From Arthrobacter pigmenti (lineage in GTDB: Bacteria > Actinomycetota > Actinomycetes > Actinomycetales > Micrococcaceae), in assembly GCF_011927905.1 (NCBI RefSeq), contig NZ_JAATJL010000001.1, positions 3,472,001 to 3,536,000 on the forward strand: a DNA stretch of 64,000 nt. Direction: 5' to 3'. Under the pieces are notes generated by a model. It was not told the origin of the DNA and ran no database searches. It saw only the letters and a program-made list of their open reading frames with translations. Made by a program: the position numbers and the translations under genes. How positions within the stretch are numbered: the stretch's first letter is position 1; every line of letters begins with the position of its first letter. Positions 8,327 to 17,513 of this stretch are shown piece by piece.

Positions 8327-9610
8327 TCAGCTTTGCGTCGGGTTCAGAACCCCCATAATGCGATTCAAATCGTCGACGCTCGCGAACTCGATGCTCACAC
8401 GTCCCTTCTTGGCACCGAGCGTAATCTTGACACTCGTGTCGAGACGGTCTGAGAGCGAGGTAGCCAAATAGTCCAGGCGCTCATGCCTTGCGCCGGCGCG
8501 CGGGGTGGAAGGCTTAGTAGGACGACGGAGACCGTCGCTCATCGCGACAATCTCTTCAGTCGACCGGACAGAAAGGCCCTCGGCCACAATTCGTTGAGCG
8601 AGTTTCTCCATTTCCGCCTGATCAGCCAACCCAAGAAGCGCTCTAGCGTGGCCAGCGCTTAGCACGCCGGCAGCCAACCGCCTCTGGACCAGCGGAGGAA
8701 GCTTCATCAGGCGGAGTGTGTTGGATATCTGAGGTCGCGATCTCCCGATCCGCCCCGCCAATTCTTCCTGAGAGCAGCCGAAATCTTCGAGAAGCTGTTG
8801 ATAGGCAGCCGCTTCCTCAAGCGGATTCAGTTGGCTACGGTGGAGATTCTCCAGAAGCGCATCCCGCAGAAGATCATCATCTGTTGTGTCGCGAATGATG
8901 GCCGGAACCGTCGCGAGCCCGGCTTCCTTAGTAGCACGCCAGCGCCGTTCGCCCATGACGAGTTCATACTGCTGCCCGGCTCCCTCCGGAGATTCACGGA
9001 CCACAATCGGCTGTAGCACTCCGATCTCGCGGACAGAATGTACAAGCTCCGCCATCTCGTCCTCGTCGAAGACAGTACGCGGCTGCTTTCGGTTCGGATG
9101 GATGGCCTCTATGGGCAGTTCTGCGAACCGAGCACCGGGGACCTCCCGCAGTGTTTCACGTGAAACGTCGCTCGTGCCCTGATCTCCACTCTGCGATTCG
9201 TTCGTACTCTCGGCATCGGCTTCCTGGGGAGGAGTAACCGGGACGTCCGTCTTCTTCGCTGATGTAGGGTTGCTGGCCTCCTTCGCCTTGGCATTCCTAC
9301 TGCTTGCGGCGTCCCGCGATGATGCAGCCTTTCGGCTCGATGACTGCGATCGGCTACTCGCGCGCTGCGAGGGCGCCGTCAACGCGTCCTTATTGATCGA
9401 GGACTTACTTCGCGATCCGTTCGTGGACTTCTCTACGGCAGGCTCCGGTGCAGCGCCATTTTGATTGCCGTTCGCACCCGACGGAAAGAACAGGTCCACT
9501 GGACGGCCGGTGCGCGAGGAGGTTGGTCCACCCGAACTTCCCTCTTGCTCTGCACTGCTTGGAATGAGCGCCCCGAGCCCACGACCTAAGCCTCTACGCT
9601 TCTCAGGCAT
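8327..9610 (-). CDS. parB: Chromosome-partitioning protein ParB (CTPase, parS-binding)
   Basis: A 427-residue ParB. It binds parS, loads as a CTP-gated clamp and works with ParA and SMC to segregate origins. The N-terminus has the ParA-contact sequence [13 protein letters not shown] (5-17). Residues 60-145 form a Ser/Lys/Arg-rich linker, then the ParB/Sulfiredoxin-like CTP-binding domain (about 160-245) with GERRWRA at 220-226, a helix-turn-helix near 279-303 ([20 protein letters not shown]), and a C-terminal dimer domain. The usual family length is 300-380, so the linker makes it long. ATG at 9610 has GAGAGGAAC upstream. A parS site at 9152-9167 lies inside the coding sequence in the linker, where it encodes VSRET. 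It is 91 bases downstream of parA, same strand. Confidence 0.96.
   Translation of the reverse strand: MPEKRRGLGRGLGALIPSSAEQEGSSGGPTSSRTGRPVDLFFPSGANGNQNGAAPEPAVEKSTNGSRSKSSINKDALTAPSQRASSRSQSSSRKAASSRDAASSRNAKAKEASNPTSAKKTDVPVTPPQEADAESTNESQSGDQGTSDVSRETLREVPGARFAELPIEAIHPNRKQPRTVFDEDEMAELVHSVREIGVLQPIVVRESPEGAGQQYELVMGERRWRATKEAGLATVPAIIRDTTDDDLLRDALLENLHRSQLNPLEEAAAYQQLLEDFGCSQEELAGRIGRSRPQISNTLRLMKLPPLVQRRLAAGVLSAGHARALLGLADQAEMEKLAQRIVAEGLSVRSTEEIVAMSDGLRRPTKPSTPRAGARHERLDYLATSLSDRLDTSVKITLGAKKGRVSIEFASVDDLNRIMGVLNPTQS
9152..9167. other. parS site 11 within parB
   Basis: TGTTTCACGTGAAACG inside the parB linker coding region, one outer mismatch from consensus. Confidence 0.9.
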
Positions 9611-9701
9611 TCAATAGTTCCTCTCCAATAAGAGCAGACAAACTGCACGAATTGATAATGCGTTCAGTCTACTGTGAGCAGTGCCCAGAACTGCGGAAGG
9701 G

Positions 9702-10814
9702 CTACGCGCGCTCGGCGATTTCCGCGGCCGCTTCGAGATATGAAAGCGCTCCACTCGATGAAGGATCATAGGTGAGCACCGTCTGCTGATAACTGGGGGC
9801 TTCAGAAATACGGACGGACCGAGGTACAACGGCTCTCAGCACCTGTTGCGGGAAATGCTCCCTCACTTCGGCTGCTACCTGCGCGGCAAGGTTAGTACGG
9901 CCGTCATACATGGTCAGCAGAATTGTTGATACAACGAGATCAGCGTTCAGATGCTTCTGAATCATCTCGATGTTCTTCAGCAGCTGACTCAAACCCTCCA
10001 ACGCGTAGTACTCACACTGGATCGGGATGAGGACTTCGCGGGCAGCCACGAACGCATTCACCGTGAGTAGGCCAAGACTGGGCGGACAATCGATGAAGAT
10101 GTAATCGAGCCTGTCTTCTCCACTTTCCGCGCGTTCCTTCGCGTAGAGGTCAATTGCACGCCGCAGACGCTGCTCGCGTGCCACCAACGAAACCAGTTCG
10201 ATCTCCGCACCTGCCAGATGAATTGTTGCCGGCGCGCAGATCAGGTTCGGAATATCCGGGCACTGCGCAACCACGCTCGCCAACGGAAGGTCGTCGATGA
10301 GCACGTCATAGATACTGTTCACCTCTGCGTGGTGCTCAATACCCAGTGCTGTTGATGCATTACCTTGAGGGTCGATGTCTATGACAAGTACGTTCAGACC
10401 CGCCGAAGCCAATGCGGCCGCCAGATTGACTGTCGTCGTCGTCTTGCCTACGCCACCCTTCTGGTTGCTCACCGTCAGGACACGGGTCTCAGAAGGTCTG
10501 GGGAGTTCACGCCCAAGGAGCTTCTCCCGCCGCCGGGTTTCGCTGGCGAGTTCTCGGGCTAGGGGCGTGCTGTCGTCCATGACGTCCATGACGTTCCTCG
10601 AGCCTCCATTGCCGTTCGATTCGGGCGCTGGCGCGGGTTCGCCTACTCCGATGCTAGAGCTGGTTTCACGTGAAACGATGCCCGTGTTGACTGGATCTGA
10701 AAACACTTCGGGTTGAATATCGGCGATGCTGATCGCGAACGATGAACTCATCACCGACGGAGCTGGCTCGCGCCGAGTGGCTGAATCTTTCGTTGTCACA
10801 AGCGTCTCGCTCAC
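9702..10814 (-). CDS. parA: Chromosome-partitioning ATPase ParA (Soj)
   Basis: A 370-residue ParA-type ATPase that dimerises on nucleoid DNA and pulls ParB-parS complexes. The deviant Walker A motif KGGVGKTTT starts at residue 119, followed by IDIDPQGNAS (A') and FIDCPPSLGLLT (Walker B), all characteristic. The first 108 residues are a low-complexity extension not needed for the fold; part of it (VSRET) is encoded by a parS site at 10662-10677. The start is the GTG at 10814 with only a weak GGAA upstream; an ATG at codon 22 is an alternative, and both precede the core domain. It lies 99 bases after rsmG and before parB on the same strand. Confidence 0.95.
   Translation of the reverse strand: MSETLVTTKDSATRREPAPSVMSSSFAISIADIQPEVFSDPVNTGIVSRETSSSIGVGEPAPAPESNGNGGSRNVMDVMDDSTPLARELASETRRREKLLGRELPRPSETRVLTVSNQKGGVGKTTTTVNLAAALASAGLNVLVIDIDPQGNASTALGIEHHAEVNSIYDVLIDDLPLASVVAQCPDIPNLICAPATIHLAGAEIELVSLVAREQRLRRAIDLYAKERAESGEDRLDYIFIDCPPSLGLLTVNAFVAAREVLIPIQCEYYALEGLSQLLKNIEMIQKHLNADLVVSTILLTMYDGRTNLAAQVAAEVREHFPQQVLRAVVPRSVRISEAPSYQQTVLTYDPSSSGALSYLEAAAEIAERA
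10662..10677. other. parS site 12 within parA
   Basis: GGTTTCACGTGAAACG inside the ParA N-terminal extension, intact 12-base core. Confidence 0.87.
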
Positions 10815-10913
10815 TTCCAGGTACCAGGCGGGTTCACTCTAGGTTAGCCGGTCTCGGACTTATCACTGCGGTGACAATCCGCTGTGTTCACAAGTTCCGC
10901 TCGCAGCACCGGA

Positions 10914-11552
10914 TCAGGCGCCAACCACGATCCGGACCACAGTGGTGGGTTCGTCAAGGAAAGCACTTCCCGCAACCTCAACACTGGTTTTTACACCACC
11001 CAGGCGCCGGATGACCTTGGAAGCCTTCGCAACCTCCTCCGCAGCGCTGCGTCCCTTGATCGCGAGAACTTCGCCGGCTCCCCCAAGGAGCGGTATGGTC
11101 ATTGCTGCCAGTCCGGAAAGCGCCGAAACTGCCCGAGCCGTCACTACGTCCACATTGACCTTGCCAACCGCCTGTTCGGCGCGGCCGCGGAATACCTCGA
11201 CGTTGTCCAATTCGAGATCTTCCCTCACTTCACGAAGCCAGTTCACCCTGCGTTCGAGGGGCTCGATGAGCACCAATTGCGCATCCGGGCGCGCGATGGC
11301 CAGGGCGAGGCCCGGCAATCCTGCACCGCTGCCAACATCGGCCACGCGGGATTTCCCCCTCAGAAACTCCGCAACGACAGCGCAATTCAAGACGTGGCGA
11401 TCCCACAGCCTGGGCACTTCACGCGGGCCCAGCAAACCGCGTTCGATTCCGGAGGTTGCCAGGTGCTCAACGAATCGTTCAGCGAGCGGTAGACGGTCGC
11501 TGAAAATGCGCTGGGCCGCTTCGAGTTCTTTGCTTCCAATGGCAACTGCCAT
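10914..11552 (-). CDS. rsmG: 16S rRNA (guanine-527 N7) methyltransferase RsmG
   Basis: S-adenosylmethionine-dependent methyltransferase (GidB) that methylates N7 of G527 in 16S rRNA; its loss gives low-level streptomycin resistance in other bacteria. The protein is 212 residues from the ATG at 11552, which has AAGGTGGG just upstream; a GTG four codons earlier at 11564 lacks a ribosome binding site. The SAM-binding motif VADVGSGAGLPGLALA and the following acidic strand LVLIEPLERR are clear, as is RAVSAL. It sits between jag and parA on the same strand, the standard actinobacterial order. Confidence 0.94.
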   Translation of the reverse strand: MAVAIGSKELEAAQRIFSDRLPLAERFVEHLATSGIERGLLGPREVPRLWDRHVLNCAVVAEFLRGKSRVADVGSGAGLPGLALAIARPDAQLVLIEPLERRVNWLREVREDLELDNVEVFRGRAEQAVGKVNVDVVTARAVSALSGLAAMTIPLLGGAGEVLAIKGRSAAEEVAKASKVIRRLGGVKTSVEVAGSAFLDEPTTVVRIVVGA

Positions 11553-11590
11553 GGCGCATCCCACCTTCGAGAATGAAAGGGCTAAAGATC

Positions 11591-12130
11591 CTAGGAACCG
11601 GCCGAAACTACGATATGACGGCCAGAGCCTTCGCCCTCCGACTCGCTGACCATCCCCAGGTCAGCGACGACGTCATGAACGATCTTTCGCTCGTAGGCGG
11701 ACATCGGCTCAAGAGCGACATCATCGCCACTCTCCTTCACCTTACGAACTGCACGTTCAGCGATTTCGTGGAGCTCCTTGTTCCTGGTCTCACGAAAGCC
11801 GTCTACGTCGAGCACGAGCCTCGAACGGTTGTCAGTCGAGGTGAGGACCGATAAACGGGCAAGTTCCTGCAGTGCTTCCAGAACCTCACCGTCCCGGCCT
11901 ACCAGGGACTGAAGCCCTCGGGTGTCGCTACCCTCGGACACGATCGAAATGTAGGTACGGCCATTCCTGACCTCGATGTCAATGTCGCCGTCGATATCAG
12001 CGATGTCGAGAAGCTCCTCGAGATAGTCAGCGGCGACGTCGCCCTCATCCTCGACAGACTGCGCCGAACTCTCCTCGGCTTCTTCATTCGCGGAGTCAAC
12101 GGTTTCATCCTGCATGTTGTCGGTGCTCAT
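11591..12130 (-). CDS. jag: Jag / KhpB-type RNA-binding protein (KH and R3H domains)
   Basis: A 179-residue protein with an acidic head (about residues 1-35), a KH-type domain in the middle (QSLVGRDGEVLEALQEL holds the GxxG-like loop) and a C-terminal R3H domain (PMSAYERKIVHDVV, then GSGRHIVV). In other bacteria Jag/KhpB binds RNA together with KhpA and influences cell elongation; here the role is inferred. Its ATG overlaps the yidC stop by four bases (ATGA), so translation is probably coupled to yidC. Confidence 0.9.
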   Translation of the reverse strand: MSTDNMQDETVDSANEEAEESSAQSVEDEGDVAADYLEELLDIADIDGDIDIEVRNGRTYISIVSEGSDTRGLQSLVGRDGEVLEALQELARLSVLTSTDNRSRLVLDVDGFRETRNKELHEIAERAVRKVKESGDDVALEPMSAYERKIVHDVVADLGMVSESEGEGSGRHIVVSAGS

Positions 12131-13089
12131 TTGCGTTTCCTGTTCTTGCGCTGAGGCTGTACTCGTTGGGCTCTGGGCTCTACCACTGCCTCAACTGCCG
12201 GCTCGGTCTTTTTCTCGCCAAGCAGGGGAACCATTGGCAGTCCCTTCTTCGCGCGACGCTCGGCAAGTGCCTTAGCCGCGGGGGAGCCCGGGGTGGGCAT
12301 ACGCCGGATCACATAGAACTGCTGCACCATGGTCCACAGGTTGGTGGTGGTCCAGTAGATGAGCACACCGATCGGGAAGTTGATACCACCGATACCGAAA
12401 ACCAGGGGGAGGATGTAGAGCATAATCTTCTGCTGCCGCATGAAGGGGCTCTGCATGGCTTCTTCCGACATGTTCTTGGCCATGATCTGCTTCTGCGTGA
12501 TGAACTGCGAAGCCGTCATTGCGAGGATCATGATGATCGAAAGAACGGCCACAGAACCGTGGCCTGGAGTACCCCAGCCGTGAAGCAGGGACGAAGACAG
12601 GGGTGCACCGAAAATCTCGGCGGCATCAAACTGCCTCACATCATCTACCGTGAGGGCACCGATGCCCTCGCCATTCTCACTGGCTGAGGAGACACCGTTC
12701 AGCACCGTGAACAGCGCGAAGAAGAAGGGCATCTGGATCAGGATCGGCAGACAGGCCGCGAAAGGGTTGGTGCCGTGCTTCTTGTACAGAGCCATCTGCT
12801 CCTGCGTCATTGCCTGACGCGAGAGCTGGTCCGTCTTCCCCTTGTACTTCTGCTGCAGCTTGCGTAGATCCGGCTGCAGTGCCTGCATACCACGCTGCGC
12901 CTTGATCTGCTTGACGAAGACCGGAATCAGCGCAGCCCGAATGACCACCACGAGACCGACGATCGACAGGGTCCAGGTCCAGCCAGAGGCCGCGTCCATG
13001 CCGATGAAGGTGAATCCCTCGTGGAAGGCCTGCATGACCCAGGACACCAGCCACCGGAAGGGCAGGAGAATCGTCTCGAAGAATTCCAT
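12127..13089 (-). CDS. yidC: Membrane protein insertase YidC
   Basis: A 320-residue Oxa1/YidC insertase that helps proteins enter or fold in the cytoplasmic membrane, with or without SecYEG. The start ATG (13089) encodes MEFFETILLPFRWLVSW, has GAGGAG upstream and lies 13 bases after the yidD stop; a 13-codon extension of the frame overlaps yidD and is unlikely. Hydrophobic segments near residues 10-30, 40-65, 110-135, 175-200 and 220-255 match the five-helix fold, and the helical cytoplasmic hairpin (LQPDLRKLQQKYKGK) is present. The tail is rich in Lys/Arg, the usual ribosome-contacting end. Co-oriented with rpmH-rnpA-yidD-jag. Confidence 0.94.
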   Translation of the reverse strand: MEFFETILLPFRWLVSWVMQAFHEGFTFIGMDAASGWTWTLSIVGLVVVIRAALIPVFVKQIKAQRGMQALQPDLRKLQQKYKGKTDQLSRQAMTQEQMALYKKHGTNPFAACLPILIQMPFFFALFTVLNGVSSASENGEGIGALTVDDVRQFDAAEIFGAPLSSSLLHGWGTPGHGSVAVLSIIMILAMTASQFITQKQIMAKNMSEEAMQSPFMRQQKIMLYILPLVFGIGGINFPIGVLIYWTTTNLWTMVQQFYVIRRMPTPGSPAAKALAERRAKKGLPMVPLLGEKKTEPAVEAVVEPRAQRVQPQRKNRKRK

Positions 13090-13102
13090 AATCTGTTGCT
13101 CC

Positions 13103-13456
13103 TCAGGCCGCCGGGCGGCTTTCCTCATCTGCCGGTATCACGGGGTGATTCAGCACTAGAATTCGCGGCTCTTGGCCCGTTGCGAAGGTACGTCCTCCGG
13201 CTGGCACGTGATCTACGCCGCCGTCATTCCAGGGGTGGCAGCGGCACAATCGGCGGGTAGCGAGCCAGGAACCCTTGAGTGCGCCATGAACGGTCACTGC
13301 TTCGAGCGCATATGCCGAGCAGGAGGGAAAGAACCGGCAGACCGAGCCGTACAGCGGCGAAACAAGACGGCGGTAGGTAGCGAGAAGTCCGATCAGTACT
13401 GCGCGCGGTAGCTCAAAAACCCATGCCGGGTTCGACGGCGAATGAACCGTTGTCAT
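13103..13456 (-). CDS. yidD: Membrane protein insertion efficiency factor YidD
   Basis: A 117-residue YidD/DUF37 protein, a small membrane-associated helper of YidC. The family core with its cysteines is visible: [20 protein letters not shown] (with FxPSCS), then [16 protein letters not shown]. The ATG at 13456 overlaps the rnpA stop by four bases (ATGA), which decides the start against a longer frame. The family is usually 70-110 residues; here about 20 residues precede the core and a variable tail follows. Confidence 0.93.
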   Translation of the reverse strand: MTTVHSPSNPAWVFELPRAVLIGLLATYRRLVSPLYGSVCRFFPSCSAYALEAVTVHGALKGSWLATRRLCRCHPWNDGGVDHVPAGGRTFATGQEPRILVLNHPVIPADEESRPAA

Positions 13457-13824
13457 TTGCCGTCTCCTTTTCTGCCGATCCTGGTTGACCGCTTGATGCT
13501 TGCAGTCAGGCACCGCTCGAAATCTGAACTAAGCTCTGTCCAGCCTGCGGCCGCCGAGGACGGTAGAGCCCGGACAACGACATCCATCCCCATTGGCCGC
13601 CGACGAAGCGCTGTGGCAGCCGCTTCTCTCAGTCTCCTCTTAACGAGGTTGCGGGTAACCGCGTTCCCCACGCTCTTCGAAACAATGAAGCCGAATCGAG
13701 ATGGCGATTCGTCATCGGTTCCCACCGTATATAACACCAAGTTCCGGCACCCCGAGCGAGCGCCGGAACGAACGGCGTGCGAAAAATCTGTGGCCGTCCG
13801 AACTCGGTGAGCGGTAGACAACAC
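13453..13824 (-). CDS. rnpA: Ribonuclease P protein component
   Basis: The 123-residue basic protein subunit of RNase P, which with the catalytic RNA trims tRNA 5' leaders. The family signature is clear: [25 protein letters not shown], given here in part ([17 protein letters not shown]), with the preceding [12 protein letters not shown] loop. ATG start at 13824. It lies 67 bases after rpmH and overlaps yidD by four bases. The RNase P RNA gene is not in the window. Confidence 0.95.
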   Translation of the reverse strand: MLSTAHRVRTATDFSHAVRSGARSGCRNLVLYTVGTDDESPSRFGFIVSKSVGNAVTRNLVKRRLREAAATALRRRPMGMDVVVRALPSSAAAGWTELSSDFERCLTASIKRSTRIGRKGDGK

Positions 13825-13891
13825 CTGGGGAGCTCCGAACGGTCAGGGCGTCGTCAGCGAAGTGCGACGCCGGCGGACGGGTTAAGCGCTG

Positions 13892-14029
13892 CTAAGCCGA
13901 AAGCTCGGTACGGCCTTTGCCCCGGCGCGCAGACAGAATGGCGCGGCCGGCGCGGGTGCGCATGCGAAGGCGGAAGCCGTGCTTCTTGGCACGACGGCGG
14001 TTATTCGGCTGAAAGGTCCGCTTGCTCAC
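13892..14029 (-). CDS. rpmH: 50S ribosomal protein L34
   Basis: A 45-residue ribosomal protein that begins [19 protein letters not shown] after the start residue and ends with Arg/Lys-rich sequence, an almost invariant family. The GTG at 14029 has GGAG eight bases upstream; a longer frame reaching 14110 has no support. It is the first gene of the leftward rpmH-rnpA-yidD-yidC-jag group and is divergent from dnaA across a DnaA-box-bearing spacer. Confidence 0.96.
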   Translation of the reverse strand: MSKRTFQPNNRRRAKKHGFRLRMRTRAGRAILSARRGKGRTELSA

Positions 14030-14487
14030 TGTGATACTCCAGAACGTTCTTGGCATGCGCTGCCGTTGCAACAAGGGGGAAGAACGGACTGGCGCAATAA
14101 AGTTGTACATCCACTCTGCGTACCTTCCGTCGACTGGTCGGCGAGGAGCTGACAGCGTGGAGGCATGCGAAATGCAGACATATTGGACTACCTAACGTTA
14201 GGGCACCGGCGGTTGGGCGGTCAAACCGGTCAACGGCGCTCTCCACGGGCCCCATGTGGCACGCCGCAGAATCCTGTGGACAACCAGGCAGAATACGTGT
14301 CGCGCAGTGCTGGTTCTTGCCTCGCGCCAGCCTCTTATCCACAAGCGCCTACCTAGCTATCTTCAGCACTTTCCATCGTCTACTGTTGCCGGGTGGTGCA
14401 TTTATCCACGAGCTGTGTATAACTCTGTGGATTCGTCAACACCCGGAGCACAACGCCAGCCGTTTCGAACTTCCATTGAGGACGCGA
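14030..14487. promoter_or_regulatory. dnaA-rpmH spacer with DnaA boxes (promoter region)
   Basis: No gene. DnaA-box-like 9-mers: an exact TTATCCACA at 14335-14343, TTATCCACG at 14402-14410, TGTGTATAA at 14414-14422 and TGTGGACAA at 14275-14283 (the last two as complements with one mismatch), and a weaker TGTGGATTC at 14426-14434. All lie within about 215 bases upstream of dnaA, which suggests autoregulation of dnaA by its product and possibly part of the origin. No clear AT-rich unwinding stretch is seen here. Confidence 0.75.
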
Positions 14488-15888
14488 GTGAGTACCGACG
14501 AGATCAACGATGTAGGCAGTTCCTGGCGCAAGGTCATCCGTACGCTCGAACAGGACGAGAGGATTTCCCCGCGTCAAAGGGGTTTTGTTGTACTTGCCCA
14601 GGCCCAGGGACTCATCGGGACAACACTGCTGGTAGCAGTGCCCAACGAGCTCACCCGCGAAGTTCTGCAGAGTCAGCTCAAGAGTCCACTGAATGACGCG
14701 CTACGCGATGTCTTCCGTGAAGAGATCCAGTGCGCCTTCGTCATCGACCCGGACCTCACGCCCGTCATTGAAGAGGAGCCCGAGGACAATCCGGAGGAGA
14801 TTGCCCAGCGCGAACAGCCGCCGTCGCCCACTCCTCCCAGCAACTCACACGAGTTCGGAAGACTGAACCCCAAGTACATTTTCGACACCTTCGTCATAGG
14901 TTCCTCCAACCGCTTTGCCCATGCGGCCGCCGTCGCTGTCGCCGAGGCACCGGCCAAGGCATACAACCCGCTCTTTATCTACGGCGACTCCGGACTCGGC
15001 AAGACGCACCTCCTGCATGCCATCGGACACTATGCCAGGCACCTCTACACCGGCATACGGGTGCGATACGTCAATTCGGAAGAATTCACCAACGACTTCA
15101 TCAACTCCATCCGGGATGACGAGGGCACCAGCTTCAAACAGACCTACCGCAACGTCGACATCCTGCTGATAGATGACATCCAGTTCCTCTCCGGCAAGGA
15201 CCGTACCCAGGAAGAGTTCTTCCATACCTTCAACGCGTTGCACAACCACAACAAGCAAGTGGTCATTACCTCGGACCTCCCCCCAAAGCAGCTTTCCGGA
15301 TTCGAGGAGCGGATGCGCTCCAGGTTTGAGTGGGGCCTGCTGACCGACATTCAGCCACCCGAGCTCGAAACGAGGATCGCGATCCTCCGAAAGAAAGCGA
15401 TCAGTGAAGGCCTCAGTGCACCCGATGAAGTGCTTGAGTACATCGCTTCAAAGATCTCCACGAACATCCGCGAGCTCGAGGGAGCACTCATTAGGGTCAC
15501 CGCGTTCGCGAGTCTCAACCGGCAGGCGGTAGATGAGAACCTCGCCGAAATTGTGCTGAAGGACCTTATTACCGACGACGGCGCCCAGGAGATCACGTCG
15601 TCGCTGATCATGGCGCAGACCGCCGAGTACTTCAACATCACCCTCGACGATCTCTGCAGCAAATCACGCACCCGCACCCTGGTGACCGCAAGGCAAATCG
15701 CGATGTACCTCTGCCGCGAGTTAACTGACATGTCGCTCCCGAAGATCGGTCAGGAACTCGGTGGACGCGACCACACGACCGTGATCCACGCCGATCGCAA
15801 GATCCGTGAGCTGATGGCGGAGCGGCGGGCCATCTACAACCAGGTGACTGAGCTGACCAACCGGATCAAGCACCACCGCAAGGATTGA
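14488..15888 (+). CDS. dnaA: Chromosomal replication initiator DnaA
   Basis: A 466-residue AAA+ initiator that binds DnaA boxes and opens oriC. The GTG at 14488 is preceded by GAGGA at 14479-14483 and gives the family N-terminus (SSWRKVIRTLEQDERIS); the same frame is open upstream through the DnaA boxes but that part is not coding-like. Domain I covers about residues 1-90, a Pro/Glu-rich linker 90-125, the AAA+ domain has Walker A GDSGLGKT (166-173) and Walker B LLIDDIQ (226-232), and domain IV carries the DNA-binding signature GGRDHTTVIHA near the C-terminus. The linker is short compared with Streptomyces DnaA. Flanked by DnaA-box regions on both sides. Confidence 0.97.
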   Translation: MSTDEINDVGSSWRKVIRTLEQDERISPRQRGFVVLAQAQGLIGTTLLVAVPNELTREVLQSQLKSPLNDALRDVFREEIQCAFVIDPDLTPVIEEEPEDNPEEIAQREQPPSPTPPSNSHEFGRLNPKYIFDTFVIGSSNRFAHAAAVAVAEAPAKAYNPLFIYGDSGLGKTHLLHAIGHYARHLYTGIRVRYVNSEEFTNDFINSIRDDEGTSFKQTYRNVDILLIDDIQFLSGKDRTQEEFFHTFNALHNHNKQVVITSDLPPKQLSGFEERMRSRFEWGLLTDIQPPELETRIAILRKKAISEGLSAPDEVLEYIASKISTNIRELEGALIRVTAFASLNRQAVDENLAEIVLKDLITDDGAQEITSSLIMAQTAEYFNITLDDLCSKSRTRTLVTARQIAMYLCRELTDMSLPKIGQELGGRDHTTVIHADRKIRELMAERRAIYNQVTELTNRIKHHRKD

Positions 15889-16352
15889 TAGACCCTACAC
15901 GTCCGGTAAGTCAACGAACCACAGCCATGAAATTAACAACTGTGGAAAGAACTGTGGATAAAGTGCCGTACCCGGTGGACGTTAATGAGGACAACCTCAG
16001 TCGGGGCTGTGGATCCGCGGAATCCCAACAATTTCGTACACAGCACATGACAGCCGGAGGCAGGACTCTTACACATTCTGTCAACAGGGCAGACCCGCAG
16101 GGATGAGCCTGAGCACCCGGTTATCCACAGAATCCACAGGAGTTATTAACACTACTAATCCTTAATCCATGGATCCTGTCCAAATAACATTTCTCCCCTC
16201 ATACCGCCTACCCATCCTGGATCTACCGCCAGGATGGCAGCACGCTAAGCTTTCACTCAGTAGAGTTGTCATTTGCTCACGCCTCCTTTCAGCAACGGGA
16301 AGTCGAGGATGAGTAGCTTCCCCATGTACCTCGCGAAAGGCGGCACCCTTCA
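15889..16352. other. Replication origin oriC (dnaA-dnaN spacer)
   Basis: A gene-free 464-bp spacer in the classic origin position. It has exact DnaA boxes TGTGGATAA at 15953-15961 and TTATCCACA at 16121-16129, plus weaker ones TGTGGAAAG (15941-15949) and TGTGGATCC (16008-16016) and a partial match at about 16131-16139. The AT-rich stretch at about 16141-16168 just after the box at 16121 is the best candidate for the unwinding element. A 9-bp hairpin (CCATCCTGG 16212-16220 with its complement at 16229-16237) lies further toward dnaN. The parS cluster lies 6-10 kb to the left, as expected for an origin domain. Confidence 0.85.
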
Positions 16353-17477
16353 GTGAAATTCCGAGTCGAGCGCGATGTCCTGGCCGAAGCCGTAACCTGG
16401 ACTGCGCGTTCACTGTCACCTCGTCCTCCTGTGCCGGTGCTATCCGGTCTCCTGATCAAGGCGGGCACCGGCTCGCTTAGCCTTGCCAGCTTCGACTATG
16501 AGATTTCAGCACGCCTGGAAATTCCGGCAGACGTTGCCGAAGAAGGCACCATCCTCGTGTCCGGGCGCCTCCTGGCGGATATTTGTCGAAGCCTGCCCTC
16601 GGCGCCGGTCGAGGTTGAAACAGACGGATCAAAAGTCACACTGACCTGCCGCAACAGCCGGTTCAACCTCGCCACAATGCCCGAGGCTGAATATCCGGAA
16701 CTGCCGAGCCTTCCCGATGTCAGCGGTGTGGTCGACGGAGATGCCTTCGCGGAAGCTGTCTCACAGGTAATCATTGCTGCGAGCCGGGATGACACCCTTC
16801 CCATCCTCACCGGTGTCCGCATGGAGATTGAAGAGGATCTCATCACTTTCCTGGCTACCGACCGTTACCGGCTGGCATTGCGCGAACTCTCTTGGAAGCC
16901 AACTAACCCTGGCATCTCCACGAGCGCCCTCGTCAAGGCAAAAACGCTCAGTGAAGTTGCCAAGACACTCGGTGGCTCGGGAGACCTGCAGATTGCACTG
17001 TCCGAAAACAGTGAACTCATCGGCTTTGAGAGCGGCGGCCGACGCACCACCTCGCTGCTGGTTGACGGGGACTACCCGAAGATCCGTTCACTCTTCCCTG
17101 AGAACACACCGATTCACGCCACTGTTGAGACCAGCTTGCTGGTGGAGGCAGTTCGCCGTGTTTCGTTGGTCGCCGAGCGTAATACGCCGGTGCGGCTTGC
17201 CTTCAGTGCCGGACAAGTAGTGCTCGATGCAGGAACGGGTGAAGATGCGCAGGCCTCTGAAGCCATCGAAGCCAGCCTCGAAGGTGAGGACATCACAGTC
17301 GCGTTCAACCCGCACTACCTCAGCGAGGGGTTGAGCGCCTTCAGCAGCCGTTTTGTTCGTTTCTCCTTCACCACACCTCCCAAGCCGGCCGTCATCTCCG
17401 CACAGGAGGAAGCTACCGGTGAGGACCGCGAGGATTACCGGTACCTGCTCATGCCGGTGAGGCTGCCCAACCAGTAG
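16353..17477 (+). CDS. dnaN: DNA polymerase III sliding clamp (beta subunit)
   Basis: A 374-residue beta clamp, the normal family length, forming a ring that tethers polymerases to DNA. The GTG at 16353 starts KFRVERDVLAEAVTWTARS; the three repeated clamp subdomains (about 1-120, 130-250, 255-374) are each evident, and the protein ends with the typical LLMPVRLPNQ. It is the binding platform for the replicative polymerase and for the translesion proteins ImuB/DnaE2 encoded at 50.8-56.5 kb. It lies directly downstream of oriC. Confidence 0.97.
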   Translation: MKFRVERDVLAEAVTWTARSLSPRPPVPVLSGLLIKAGTGSLSLASFDYEISARLEIPADVAEEGTILVSGRLLADICRSLPSAPVEVETDGSKVTLTCRNSRFNLATMPEAEYPELPSLPDVSGVVDGDAFAEAVSQVIIAASRDDTLPILTGVRMEIEEDLITFLATDRYRLALRELSWKPTNPGISTSALVKAKTLSEVAKTLGGSGDLQIALSENSELIGFESGGRRTTSLLVDGDYPKIRSLFPENTPIHATVETSLLVEAVRRVSLVAERNTPVRLAFSAGQVVLDAGTGEDAQASEAIEASLEGEDITVAFNPHYLSEGLSAFSSRFVRFSFTTPPKPAVISAQEEATGEDREDYRYLLMPVRLPNQ

Positions 17478-17513
17478 CAGCCAAACCCATTCCACCGAAA
17501 CCTGGAGGACAGT

